In this document: positions 16,484 to 25,284 of the stretch, piece by piece | Numbering within the stretch: the first letter of the stretch is position 1 | Layout: every line of letters starts with the position of its first letter | Notes under the pieces: model-generated | The model's database searches: none | Seen by the model: the letters and a program-made list of their open reading frames with translations, nothing else | What the model was told of the DNA's origin: nothing | Translations under genes and position numbers: made by a program | Source: Lysobacteraceae bacterium | Lineage (GTDB): Bacteria; Pseudomonadota; Gammaproteobacteria; Xanthomonadales; BQJN01 | Length of the DNA: 37,039 nt | Direction of reading: 5' to 3' | Assembly: GCA_021604725.1 (NCBI GenBank) | Contig: BQJN01000042.1 | Span: forward strand, 1 to 37,039

Positions 16484-18280
16484 ATGGCGGAATACCGGAT
16501 CGACCCGTTAATCATCGACAGCGAGAACTACTCAGTGGTGACTGAAGACGGCGATGTGGTGCACGTAACGCCAAAAGTATTTGATGCCTTGCTGCTATTT
16601 TGTCAGGAACGCAACCGTGTGCTGACCAAGGAAGAGTTGATGCGTCGCTTGTGGCCCGACACGCACGTGACCGAATCTTCGTTGTTCAAGGTTATTCAGG
16701 AAATCCGCAAGTTATTGTCAGACGCCGGCTGTGAAGGCATGGAGTTGCGCAACATTCCCGCCCGAGGCTATGTATTGTCGGGAGCGGTCGGGGATGCCTC
16801 GAACGATGAAGTTTCAGACTGGGAGCCCATCGAACAACCATCAGAGAAAGGGCCAACGCAATTTCGTCTATGGTTGGGAGCATTGATTCTCGTGCTGCTG
16901 GGGCTCGTGTCCTGGGTCGTGCTCACGCTCGAACCTTCGACTTTGAACCATCAGGAACGTCAACAAGTGCAGGCCATGATCAAGGAGGCACCCGATGCGG
17001 CACTGGAAGTCCTAAACGGGTGGTCCAGCAGCACGATAAGTGATGCCATGGCATGGTGGCACGCCCATCATTTGGGTGTGGCCCATTTACAACTGGGTCA
17101 TCTGGACCAGGCACAGCTGGCCTTTGAGCGGGCGCTTGAGAGCCCAGAGCTTGGCATCGACCAGAGATTGAAGTCGACGGTGCAGCTAGCCACGGTTTTC
17201 GACCAGAAGAGCATGCCGCAACGTTCCATCGCCATACTGGAACCGGCGCTTGAGCTCGATAAAGATCGTACCCAGTTCACGGCATTGAGCCTGGCATTGG
17301 CCAATGCCTATCAAGACTCAGGCCAACTCGACGAGGCCACGGCGATTCATCGCTCCTTGCTCGAACACGCAACAAAAACCAACAACGAATCCATTCGCCA
17401 GCGAGCACTGGGTAGCCTCGGCAATATCGCCTACCGAACCGGTGATCGAGCGCAAGCCATCGAGTATTTCGAAGCAGCACTCGACGTTGCGTTGGGTCAG
17501 TCAGATTCGATGTCGGCTGGCCGACTCCAGGGCAATCTTGCCAATCTATTCCAGCAAAACGCGGACTATCAGACCGCCGCGCGCTACTACGCCCAAGCCT
17601 ACTCATTGATGGCTGAAAGTATGGAGGTCAGACAAGCCGCGATTCTCGTGGTCAACTTTGCCAACACCTATATGGAGGCTGGAAAATTCACCGTCGCGGA
17701 GTATTACTATGATCGTCTTGAGGCGTGGGCCGAACAACGCGGATTCAAGCTCGTCAGTTGGACCACCCAACTCAACTCTGGTATTGCTGCCTACCGGCAA
17801 CAGAAGCTAACCGAGGCGGAAGTTATCTTTACGAAACTGCTGGCCGAGACGGAGTCAGCGCAGGCCATGCAGTTCGGAGGCTATGCAGCTAGCTACCTGG
17901 CACGCACATTGGCATTGGCTGAAAAACCTTTGCAAGCGCTGGAACTGGCCAATGACTCATTGCAAATTGCCGAGCAGACGCAAGACCACGAGATCCTGAT
18001 ATTCAGCCTGCTGGCCAAGGCCAGAGCACATCTCGAATTGAATACCTACGCACAAAGCGTTGAAGCCCTCGAACATGCTGTCGAACTTTGCGGCGACCGC
18101 ATCGACTGGGAGCGACTCGAAGTTTTGGAGTTGGCAGTTCTTGCCTACGCCGCCAACAACGACATGGGCAGCGCTCAATCGGCACAGCAACAGGCCGTCA
18201 CATTGCGTCGCCAATTGGAGGCGGCGCGCGAAGCGTTTGTCTATCGCCCAAATCAGCCTCTGCAGTTACCGGGACTCTGA
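16484..18280 (+). CDS. CadC-like membrane regulator: winged helix, one TM, TPR repeats
   Basis: An OmpR/PhoB-type winged-helix DNA-binding domain spans about residues 1-105 (HVTPKVFDALLLFCQERNRVL; LWPDTHVTESSLFKVIQEIR; RNIPARGYVL). A single transmembrane helix follows at about 125-147 (LWLGALILVLLGLVSWVVL). The rest, predicted periplasmic, is a long run of tetratricopeptide repeats (ALANAYQDSGQLDEATAIH; LGNIAYRTGDRAQAIEYFEA; NFANTYMEAGKFTVAEYYYD). This is the CadC/ToxR layout, where an outside signal is read directly by a membrane-anchored transcription factor. ATG 16484 is chosen because it precedes the domain directly; the open frame continues upstream to 16382. The neighbouring beta-helix gene is a possible target. 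Confidence 0.85.
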   Translation: MAEYRIDPLIIDSENYSVVTEDGDVVHVTPKVFDALLLFCQERNRVLTKEELMRRLWPDTHVTESSLFKVIQEIRKLLSDAGCEGMELRNIPARGYVLSGAVGDASNDEVSDWEPIEQPSEKGPTQFRLWLGALILVLLGLVSWVVLTLEPSTLNHQERQQVQAMIKEAPDAALEVLNGWSSSTISDAMAWWHAHHLGVAHLQLGHLDQAQLAFERALESPELGIDQRLKSTVQLATVFDQKSMPQRSIAILEPALELDKDRTQFTALSLALANAYQDSGQLDEATAIHRSLLEHATKTNNESIRQRALGSLGNIAYRTGDRAQAIEYFEAALDVALGQSDSMSAGRLQGNLANLFQQNADYQTAARYYAQAYSLMAESMEVRQAAILVVNFANTYMEAGKFTVAEYYYDRLEAWAEQRGFKLVSWTTQLNSGIAAYRQQKLTEAEVIFTKLLAETESAQAMQFGGYAASYLARTLALAEKPLQALELANDSLQIAEQTQDHEILIFSLLAKARAHLELNTYAQSVEALEHAVELCGDRIDWERLEVLELAVLAYAANNDMGSAQSAQQQAVTLRRQLEAAREAFVYRPNQPLQLPGL

Positions 18281-18401
18281 ATTATCCATTCAGTGATCCG
18301 TGACAAGTTGCGGCACCTTACTTCCCACACACACACCATTCACACCAGATCGGGTAGACTGCCAGCCCTTTGCGGTTTTGATCCGCGTCCGGAGTTCGAT
18401 A

Positions 18402-19103
18402 ATGAACCGCATTGTGCGCCTGCTGGCACCCCTCTGTGTCGTGTTTTTTGTCGTGCATGTTGAGGCTGCGGAGGCTGAGCCCGCGCTGTCACAGCTCGTC
18501 GTCGACGACGGCACCGGCGCGAATGTTGTGCTGACACCGGCTTTTTCGCCTTCACATCTGACCTATTCTGCGGCAGTGGCCAGCGACGTCTATCGTGTGC
18601 AGCTGCTTGCAGCGCCGTCCAGCGACGAAGTTGTGCGTATTCGCGGGCGTGCACTGCAAGCGGACACCACACATTCCATAGACTTGCCGTTCGCCGGCAC
18701 CGCGTACCCGGTACCCATTGAAGTCATCGGTCCAGGCCTCAAGTCAGTGACCTACCAACTGAGTGTACGCCGACTGGAGGGCTGCGCTGAACCAAACCGA
18801 ATTGTATTGGCCAACGGGTCGCTGCGATCCGAGTTCGACGTCGAGGAGACCAAGTACCAAGGCGTTGTTCCACCCGGTGAGGACACTGTTCAGGTCATTG
18901 CCTTCAGCCCATGTGCCTACTCGAAACTGAGCATCGAAGGATCAAATGAACGATTCGGGCAAGCCTCCCGGCCGATACCTTTGAATGACGGGAAAACGAT
19001 CATTGAGGTGACCGCCACGGCAGAAGACCAGGTGCGTGCCAACACGTACCAAATTACGGTGGAGCGTGGCTCAGTTCATTGGCAAGACTTTTCAGTCGAA
19101 TAG
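18402..19103 (+). CDS. Secreted protein with two cadherin-like beta-sandwich domains
   Basis: The signal peptide is in MNRIVRLLAPLCVVFFVVHV, ending near EAAEAEP. Two repeats with the 'cadherin-like beta sandwich' pattern follow: LSQLVVDDGT...LTPAFSPSHLTYSAAV, and RIVLANGSL...FDVEETKYQGVVPPGEDTVQV. The second ends TYQITVERG. Such domains appear in extracellular adhesion or sensing proteins. ATG 18402 has GGAG seven bases upstream. The product is about 233 residues. Nothing suggests an enzyme. Confidence 0.75.
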   Translation: MNRIVRLLAPLCVVFFVVHVEAAEAEPALSQLVVDDGTGANVVLTPAFSPSHLTYSAAVASDVYRVQLLAAPSSDEVVRIRGRALQADTTHSIDLPFAGTAYPVPIEVIGPGLKSVTYQLSVRRLEGCAEPNRIVLANGSLRSEFDVEETKYQGVVPPGEDTVQVIAFSPCAYSKLSIEGSNERFGQASRPIPLNDGKTIIEVTATAEDQVRANTYQITVERGSVHWQDFSVE

Positions 19104-19199
19104 AGTGCGCATCAATATGATCGTCGCCGCTGTCCCGCATTCACTGCGTGTTCACGGCTTGCAGCGCATGCTCGGATTCCACCAACCCTCGGAAGTCTC

Positions 19200-19481
19200 A
19201 TGAAAGCAACTTGGAATGGCGTGACTATCGCTGAATCCGACGACACTGTAGTAGTCGAAGGCAACCACTATTTCCCCGAGTCATCGCTGCACACTCAGTA
19301 CCTGGTCGAGAGCGACCACACTTCGTTCTGCCCCTGGAAGGGAACGGCCCACTACCACTCTTTAGTGGTTGGCGGAGCCACCAACATCAACTGCGTTTGG
19401 CACTACCCAGCCCCGAAGTCAGCGGCCATACAAATCAAAGGTCGAGTTGCTTTCTGGCGCGGCGTTGAAATAACGGACTGA
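19200..19481 (+). CDS. DUF427 domain protein
   Basis: A short protein (93 residues) that covers one full DUF427 domain: MKATWNGVTIAESDDTVVVE, YFPESSLHTQYL, the conserved CPWKGTAHYHSL, WHYPAPKSAA and IKGRVAFWRGVEI. The CPWKG and YP-P motifs are family hallmarks. The biochemical role of the family is unknown. It appears to be a single-gene unit, convergent with the LysM-FecR gene that ends 45 bases away. Confidence 0.88.
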   Translation: MKATWNGVTIAESDDTVVVEGNHYFPESSLHTQYLVESDHTSFCPWKGTAHYHSLVVGGATNINCVWHYPAPKSAAIQIKGRVAFWRGVEITD

Positions 19482-19525
19482 GGAGCCGGGCACGCTCTCT
19501 CGAGCTTGCCTTGTTGAACATTCGC

Positions 19526-20854
19526 TCACTCCGCAACGACCTCCAAACTGTGGGTCGGGCTTTTGTTGCCCAACATGTCTTCGGCAAAAAACTCGATGCG
19601 ACCGGGCTTCGGTTCAAGTTCCTCACCATCCCACACTTGCCATTCTGTGCCCTGACGGAACCAAATGACGACGCCTCCTGCCGCATCATCCATGCTGTGA
19701 AAGATTACCCTGGATTGCTTGCCAACACGAAGCTCACCTCCTTCTCCGGAAATGGCACCGCCGACGACTTCAGCGACAACGCCAGGCCCAATGTCATCAC
19801 GCCAGTCCCGGGTTATCGAGAACTTCTTGGCTGAGCTCGAGTACCCAAGCAAGCCTGACGCACTATAGGCGGCAACTCGCCAATAGAACTGCCCTAGTCC
19901 TAGCGAAGGTGCATGCCACCTGGTGTCGTTTACGGTACCCGATTGTGCCAACGGTTCGGCGCACTCTGGGTCGGCGCAGACCTCTGCGTTGTAACTTGCG
20001 GCGTTGTCCAGTGCTTCCCAGGTCAACATAGGATTGTTGTAATTGAGCGCACTATCATCGAGCGGGGACATCGTTACTGGTGCCTTTAATAGGCGTTCGG
20101 GCTTTCCAGGTTGCCCACCATCGGGGACCGCGACCCCAAGGCCCTTGCTTAGGTTGACGCTGGCACCGCCTGCTTCCACTTCGCCACTACCTTCATACAT
20201 CGACAAGCGCGCGCTGCGGTCGTCCGTGGTCGCTGCGTGCAAACTGACTCCGGATGCCTGTGCTCGAGGAACCGTCACGGCCGACCCGGTCACCAGCGTC
20301 AATTCAGTTTGCGGTCGGCGCACCGAAATAGGATTCCACTTCAAATCAGCGCCACCACTCACCACCTCGATGGTACCCCGATCGACGCCACGCAGTGTCG
20401 TCTCACGCCCACGCAGAAAAACCTGCGAGTACTCGTCAAGGTAGAGCGTCGACTCGGCGTTGAACTCCAGATTGGCAGAGGAGTCAGCGAGCGTCCTGAC
20501 CCCTTCACTGGCGCCAATCTCGTCCCCATCAACCGCATCAACCCAGCCTTCAGTCTTGGCTGATTTGTCTACCTCAGCAACGATATTTTTGACCAGCGCG
20601 CTCTGTGCTTCGATAGTGCGTGTTTTGATGACCTTCAAGCGCTGACCAATGCGCAACATATGCGGGTTTTTTATCTGTGGGTTTAGCTTCCAGTTTTCGC
20701 GCCACAAGAAGTCGGTACCGAGATACTTTCTGGTAATTCGCTCCAGGGTATCACCTGGTGCGACCACGTGTTCAACGTACTCGTCAACGACTTCTTGAGC
20801 CGACAAAGTCACGGTAACGACAAGCAGAAGCAGACTGACCATGATTCGTTTCAT
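19526..20854 (-). CDS. Secreted LysM-FecR domain protein
   Basis: The signal peptide is MKRIMVSLLLLVVTVTLSA. A LysM domain (HVVAPGDTLERITRKYLG ... MLRIGQRLKVI, about residues 28-80) should bind peptidoglycan. It is followed by a FecR-like beta domain (about 115-245: LYLDEYSQVFLRG, GTIEVVSGGADL, LSMYEGSGEVEAGG) and a fibronectin/Ig-like domain (LTWEALDNAASYNAEVC ... FYWRVAAYS). FecR domains in classical systems pass signals to ECF sigma factors; here the protein is soluble and probably wall-anchored. The ATG at 20854 overlaps the upstream stop (ATGA) and has GGGTGA nearby. Third gene of an overlapping operon with the kinase. Confidence 0.85.
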   Translation of the reverse strand: MKRIMVSLLLLVVTVTLSAQEVVDEYVEHVVAPGDTLERITRKYLGTDFLWRENWKLNPQIKNPHMLRIGQRLKVIKTRTIEAQSALVKNIVAEVDKSAKTEGWVDAVDGDEIGASEGVRTLADSSANLEFNAESTLYLDEYSQVFLRGRETTLRGVDRGTIEVVSGGADLKWNPISVRRPQTELTLVTGSAVTVPRAQASGVSLHAATTDDRSARLSMYEGSGEVEAGGASVNLSKGLGVAVPDGGQPGKPERLLKAPVTMSPLDDSALNYNNPMLTWEALDNAASYNAEVCADPECAEPLAQSGTVNDTRWHAPSLGLGQFYWRVAAYSASGLLGYSSSAKKFSITRDWRDDIGPGVVAEVVGGAISGEGGELRVGKQSRVIFHSMDDAAGGVVIWFRQGTEWQVWDGEELEPKPGRIEFFAEDMLGNKSPTHSLEVVAE

Positions 20855-21882
20855 TTTGCAATCACCCGCCATTGCTGCTGCGACTCGTTGCCAAGTTTGT
20901 CAACTAGAAACGCACGTATGACATATGCGCCACGGTCTGCGAACAGCAGAGATTCCGGTAATTCGCGCAGTGATCGACGGTTGTATCGATAGCGTGCCTG
21001 TTCCAGGCCTGCCCCTTCGTCGGTCACGGAAAATGTCACTGAGTCACCGCGCTTTAGATGCACCGTTTCGCGATGTGAGTAGGCCGCACCATCAAATTCG
21101 ATTGTGGCCACGGGCCCCTGTGTATCGTAACGCCACTGTTGTTGCTCGCTGGATGTATTGCCGAGAGCGTCGACAGCGGAAATAGCGATGCCTTGTTCGT
21201 TCCACCGTACATCTTGAGTCTTTGCGAGGTTTAGTACGTCGGGTTCAACGGCGACCACGTCGACGTGCTCGTCGTCGATCGCAATGCGAAGCTGGGCTGG
21301 AAAATGACTAAACGCAGGGTTGTTGCCCAGCCGATTCAGTAGTTCGATGTTGATGTTTGGCCCCTCGTCATCAATCAGCAAACTCACCGTTTTTCTAGCA
21401 CTATTGCCAAGCCGATCGGTAGCAACGACGTCAATCCGACTAAGGTCAGCAGGCAGTGGGGAGGGCAATTGAGACACGGTAACGTCGCGATCCATGACAT
21501 AACGAACCTGTGCCACACCCGAGCCATCATTCACCTCGGTCATTGCTTTGGTTTGAGGACCAACTATGGTTTTGTCGGTCAGCCGCTGCGCAGCACCAGA
21601 CCAGGTCAGCTGGATCGCTGGCCCATCAAAGTCCAACACCAGCGGTGCGGTTGACGCTGAGCTAGCGTGGCCGCGCTCCAGATACCAGTGCAGCTGTCCG
21701 TCGGTGCGCACGACGCGCCAACGGCCATCGCCACTGTCTGTCTGCGCTGCATTGACCACCCCGCCATCGACAACAACAGCCTCTGCTGCCGGAGGGTCGC
21801 CCAAATGCAGGCTGGCTCTATCATTGGCTTCAGCTTCAGCTAAAGCTGGTAGTAGGAACCATGGAATTAGCAATAACCTCAT
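20851..21882 (-). CDS. Secreted Ig/OmpL47-like beta-sandwich protein
   Basis: The signal peptide is MRLLLIPWFLLPALAEAEA from ATG 21882; ATG 21906 is also possible and would extend the N terminus by eight residues. The rest is three or more beta-sandwich modules of the kind found in OmpL47/bacterial Ig proteins: VSLLIDDEGPNINIELL, WRYDTQGPVATIEFDG, SVTDEGAGLEQARYRYN. No catalytic motif is visible. The 5' end lies inside the 3' end of the kinase gene (47 bases) and the 3' end overlaps the LysM-FecR gene, so the three products are made together. A structural or ligand-binding partner of the kinase sensor domain is a fair guess. Confidence 0.72.
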   Translation of the reverse strand: MRLLLIPWFLLPALAEAEANDRASLHLGDPPAAEAVVVDGGVVNAAQTDSGDGRWRVVRTDGQLHWYLERGHASSASTAPLVLDFDGPAIQLTWSGAAQRLTDKTIVGPQTKAMTEVNDGSGVAQVRYVMDRDVTVSQLPSPLPADLSRIDVVATDRLGNSARKTVSLLIDDEGPNINIELLNRLGNNPAFSHFPAQLRIAIDDEHVDVVAVEPDVLNLAKTQDVRWNEQGIAISAVDALGNTSSEQQQWRYDTQGPVATIEFDGAAYSHRETVHLKRGDSVTFSVTDEGAGLEQARYRYNRRSLRELPESLLFADRGAYVIRAFLVDKLGNESQQQWRVIAK

Positions 21883-23782
21883 CACGTGCACCGGAATCCT
21901 TCTCATCAAGAATTGAATTGATATCTAGCCAGTCATCTTCCCACACCACCGGCTTCGACCAAGCGCCAAGCAATGCCTTCAGCGCATCGTCAGCGGCAGG
22001 TCGGCGTTCCGGGTCCTTGTCCAGCAAGGAGCCGATAACTCTGGCCAACACCGGATCGATGTGGCGCAAGTACGGTTCATCGAACGACACATCAACACTG
22101 GTCGTTCGGGTCATGGTCTGGTGCATATTTTTGCCACGGAATGGCGACACACCAGTCAGGCATTCAACAATGACCACGCCAACTGAGAATACATCGCTCT
22201 TCGGGCTGAACTGACCACCGATAATCGATTCCGGAGCGACGTAGCCGGCCGTACCTGACAATGTGGCGCGCAATTGTGTGCCGAGAGTCACCGGCGCTGC
22301 GGTGCCAAAGTCGGCAATCTTTATGTCGCCATTCTTGTCGAGCAACACATTTGCCGGCTTGATATCCCGATGCACCATGCCTTTGTCATGGGCGGCTGCC
22401 AATCCACGCAACACCGCGACTGCGATAGGTAGAACGATCCGTATCGGAAGCCGTCGTCGACGTGCCAACACGCCACCGAGCGACTCCCCATTGACCAGCT
22501 CCATTGCAACGAACACCGCCGCGTCAGACTCAATGATGTCAAACACGCCAACAAGGTTGCGATGGGCAAGACTGGCCGCCACCACCGCTTCCTCTCGCAA
22601 TCGTCGCAATGCCTGCGCTCGCTCAGCACCGTCCAATGTTTCAAAGTTCAATGTCTTCAACGCAACATATCGATGCAGCTTTGGATCCCAACCCAGATAG
22701 ACAGAACCCATGCCCCCGAAGCCTATTCGCCTAAGCACTTGATAGCGGTCGACAAAGACCCGGCTAAGGGCCTCGCGCTCAGTCACATGCCGCTTCATGG
22801 CGGCAAAGGCATCATTGAGCGCTGAAATCTCGTTTCCGCTCGACACATTGGGAGAAACGCCCGCCAGTTTGCGCTGCTCCACAATCAGGTGTTTGATCGG
22901 CTTTACGATTTTCAGGTAGGCCAGCGCCAGAATCAGCAGGACAATCACACTTACCGCGAAAAAGGCGCGCCATGCTGTGCCCCGCAGCTCCCGTGACAGT
23001 GACTCTGCTTGTGGCAGTGGTTGCCGCGAAATTACCGTCAACGATGTGCCCTGGATGGCGGAGAATGCTGAAACGGCCATACCAATATCAGGCCATTCAA
23101 GCTGCCGGGCTCCGGATCTGATCAGGTCCTGGGTCGCAAGTTCAGCCAACACCGGTGGAAGGGCATCAACGCCGGGGGGGCCGAGCAATACTTTGCCCTG
23201 ATCTGTATCGGCGAGAAATATTTGCGCCGCGTTTCCGAGCTCCTCGGGTGCCAGCAATGAGGCCAACTCTCGATCCTCAGCGTAGGCCGTGAGCCAAACG
23301 TTGGGCCGAGCCGTTTCCCTGGCCACAACCATAATGACTCGACCGTCGCGGCGGCCCAAAGATAAACCCAGTTGCAATGGCGATGGCAGTTGCGTCGTCA
23401 TCTCCGGGTCAAACTCTGCCACTTGAGCCCGAAAAACAAGCTCTTCGCTGTCATCTTGAACTAGCGTCAGGTTTATAGCCAGCACGGCAGGCTCGGCCTG
23501 TACTGCACTGGTGATCAGTTCCTGAGCCGCGGTGGAGCCCGGGTCCAGATACAGTTGATTGAAGTTGCCCAGGGTCTCCAACAAGCTTCCGAGGTTTGAC
23601 AATCGCGCCTCCAGCCGCTCGGAAGCTGTTTTCGCTGCGAGCAAGTGAGAGCGCTGGACCTGGTCAACCAGGCGCGTTCGACTCTGGTCGATCTGATACC
23701 AGGTCAGAGCGAATGGAAGTGAACAAACCAAGCCCAGGGCAAGTAGCAGCCAGGCCATGATCGGAGAAAAAAAATGCCGCAT
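21836..23782 (-). CDS. Membrane-bound Ser/Thr protein kinase with external sensor and HAMP-like linker
   Basis: Layout: TM1 (about 6-28), a periplasmic Cache-like domain of about 240 residues, TM2 (about 269-290, FFAVSVIVLLILALAYL), a HAMP-like linker, then a complete Hanks-type kinase domain from about residue 348. Visible kinase motifs are GFGGMGSVYLG (P-loop), VALKTL (catalytic Lys), HRDIKPAN (H471-D473), DFGTAAP and GYVAPES, so it should be active. The order sensor-HAMP-kinase is the layout of histidine kinases with the output swapped for a Hanks kinase. It is the first gene of a three-gene overlapping operon with secreted partners. Confidence 0.92.
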   Translation of the reverse strand: MRHFFSPIMAWLLLALGLVCSLPFALTWYQIDQSRTRLVDQVQRSHLLAAKTASERLEARLSNLGSLLETLGNFNQLYLDPGSTAAQELITSAVQAEPAVLAINLTLVQDDSEELVFRAQVAEFDPEMTTQLPSPLQLGLSLGRRDGRVIMVVARETARPNVWLTAYAEDRELASLLAPEELGNAAQIFLADTDQGKVLLGPPGVDALPPVLAELATQDLIRSGARQLEWPDIGMAVSAFSAIQGTSLTVISRQPLPQAESLSRELRGTAWRAFFAVSVIVLLILALAYLKIVKPIKHLIVEQRKLAGVSPNVSSGNEISALNDAFAAMKRHVTEREALSRVFVDRYQVLRRIGFGGMGSVYLGWDPKLHRYVALKTLNFETLDGAERAQALRRLREEAVVAASLAHRNLVGVFDIIESDAAVFVAMELVNGESLGGVLARRRRLPIRIVLPIAVAVLRGLAAAHDKGMVHRDIKPANVLLDKNGDIKIADFGTAAPVTLGTQLRATLSGTAGYVAPESIIGGQFSPKSDVFSVGVVIVECLTGVSPFRGKNMHQTMTRTTSVDVSFDEPYLRHIDPVLARVIGSLLDKDPERRPAADDALKALLGAWSKPVVWEDDWLDINSILDEKDSGARDEVIANSMVPTTSFS

Positions 23783-23952
23783 CGGTTCTTTGACAGCAAG
23801 ATCAGCGCCTACTATAGCTCAAGCGGAGATTGTCGCTGGTAAATATCGGTGACGCGGGTCAGGAGCGGCCGAAACGGCGGTCGAAAGTCAGAGTACTGTC
23901 TGAGGACAGGTGCACATCCCTGTGCGATGGGGAGTCCTGTGAGGAGAGAATT

Positions 23953-24492
23953 CTATTGAGTAAGCACCTGCTTGTATTCGGGCATCAACACCGAATCGAT
24001 GAAGTACACATCGCCATTGGTCGTGCTCACGCCCTGACAATCGACCGCTGCGTTATTGACACGTGCCGCGCCATTGTTGCGGTGGAAGAAAACATTCTGA
24101 CCGTTCAGGGTGTCACGTCGCACGGTAGTCAAAAACTTGCGCGGGTTTAGACGACCTGGGCTGACGTGATACACAAGCACATCGGTTAGCGATGGAACGT
24201 CGGCCAGCAAATCACCAAGAATGTCGGCCGGAATGGCACCGAAAGCATCATTCGTCGGTGCGTAGACAGTGACGTCGTCGATGGTATCGAGTGTATCGAC
24301 AAGATCAGCCGCGCTCAGCGCTGTGACCAATGTACTTAGCTCCGGCGTAGCTAGGGCCGCATCAACGATGGTGCCGTCGAACTGGATGAGATCTGTCGAT
24401 ACGCAGTCGGCGAATGATTGAGCGTTAGCGTTGATGGCGAACGATGAGGCGAGGGCAAAACAACCGGCAGCAATTGCGTTTCGTAGCGTCAT
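23953..24492 (-). CDS. Secreted fasciclin (FAS1) domain protein, first copy
   Basis: The signal peptide is MTLRNAIAAGCFALASSFAI, ending near NANAQS. One FAS1 domain follows: TIVDAALATPELSTLVTAL, VTVYAPTNDAFGAIP (H1 motif), DVLVYHVSPGRLN (YH motif) and VYFIDSVLMP (H2). Two cysteines (in ADCVSTD and VDCQGVS) are unusual for a FAS1 domain and may form a disulfide. AGGAG lies seven bases before ATG 24492. FAS1 domains mediate adhesion in matrix and surface proteins. It sits between an ECF sigma gene and a kinase operon on the same strand, so it may be their target. Confidence 0.9.
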   Translation of the reverse strand: MTLRNAIAAGCFALASSFAINANAQSFADCVSTDLIQFDGTIVDAALATPELSTLVTALSAADLVDTLDTIDDVTVYAPTNDAFGAIPADILGDLLADVPSLTDVLVYHVSPGRLNPRKFLTTVRRDTLNGQNVFFHRNNGAARVNNAAVDCQGVSTTNGDVYFIDSVLMPEYKQVLTQ

Positions 24493-24553
24493 GAGAGACT
24501 CCTGTTTGCGTCTAAGTGGATACTGGACCTACAAGGTATCCCGCTCTGCTTCG

Positions 24554-24575
24554 AAATCTCGTGAACACGAGATTT
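24554..24575. promoter_or_regulatory. Perfect 22-base inverted repeat between sigma and fasciclin genes
   Basis: AAATCTCGTG (24554-24563) and CACGAGATTT (24566-24575) are exact complements with a two-base centre. No T-run follows on either strand, so it is not a classical terminator. Next to it AAATCT is repeated once more on the minus strand. It sits 62 bases upstream of the fasciclin start, where an operator or an RNA-stabilising hairpin is expected. Confidence 0.5.
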
Positions 24576-24616
24576 GATAGATTTCACGCTTCATTCACAC
24601 TGAGTCAAACGTTGCT

Positions 24617-25204
24617 TCAGTCTGCCGCCAACGCCAGCCCCAACCAGGCCTTGGCTTTAGCCCAATCGCGACGCACGGTTCGCGTATCGACCGCCAGCAA
24701 CTGAGCTATTTCGGACTCGGTGAGTCCACCAAAAAACCGGTATTCAACCACCTTTCGCGCTCGTGGCTGAAGTCGTCCTAGCCGTTCCAGCCCATCATTG
24801 ATGATCAGCAGTCGTTCGGCTTGCTCGTCAGCCTGAAGCTGCTCAGGGTCAAGCGAAACCTGCCGCGCCTGTCCGCCCCGCTTTTGGCGTAGGCGCCGCT
24901 TGGCTTCATCAAGCAACACATGCCGCATTGCGGTCGCCGCAACAGCGTAAAAGTGATGTCGGTGGTTGTACGCGTGAGATGCTTTTCCTGCGAACTTAAG
25001 GTAGGCCTCATGTAATAGCCCGGTGGTGTCCAAAGTCGCCGAATCAGTGTTTCGGTATCGTTGACCACGTGCGATGCGGCGCAACTCGTTATAAACCAGC
25101 GGAAACAGTTCATCCAACGCGGCTTGTTCACCAGCCGCCAGCTTGTCCAACAAGACAGTGACTTCGCCAACGCTTGGCGCACCCGTGTTTGATTCCCTAG
25201 TCAT
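24617..25204 (-). CDS. ECF sigma factor, TIGR02999 (Sigma70_ECF) type
   Basis: Sigma region 2 (LDELFPLVYNELRRIARGQR; DTTGLLHEAYLKF; FYAVAATAMRHVLLDEAKRR) spans about residues 25-110. Region 4 (PRARKVVEYRFFGGLTESEIAQLLAVDTRTVRRDW) is at about 148-183. This subgroup is often found beside Hanks-type kinases rather than anti-sigma factors, and that is the case here: a Ser/Thr kinase-TPR gene is divergent, 80 bases away. Control by phosphorylation is a plausible model from the family, not shown by the sequence. No anti-sigma gene is evident. Confidence 0.93.
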   Translation of the reverse strand: MTRESNTGAPSVGEVTVLLDKLAAGEQAALDELFPLVYNELRRIARGQRYRNTDSATLDTTGLLHEAYLKFAGKASHAYNHRHHFYAVAATAMRHVLLDEAKRRLRQKRGGQARQVSLDPEQLQADEQAERLLIINDGLERLGRLQPRARKVVEYRFFGGLTESEIAQLLAVDTRTVRRDWAKAKAWLGLALAAD

Positions 25205-25284
25205 TTGATCGCAGACAATATGTCCGGCATTGTTTAAAACACGACACGAGTGACAATAGCACGGAACCCATCGATACGGCGTCC

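Noticed and set aside
23783-23952. Possible small RNA or terminator in the gap between fasciclin and kinase genes
   Set aside because: Short complementary segments (AGGAC/GTCCT, GCACA/TGTGC) exist, but no continuous stem with a T-run or promoter could be supported.
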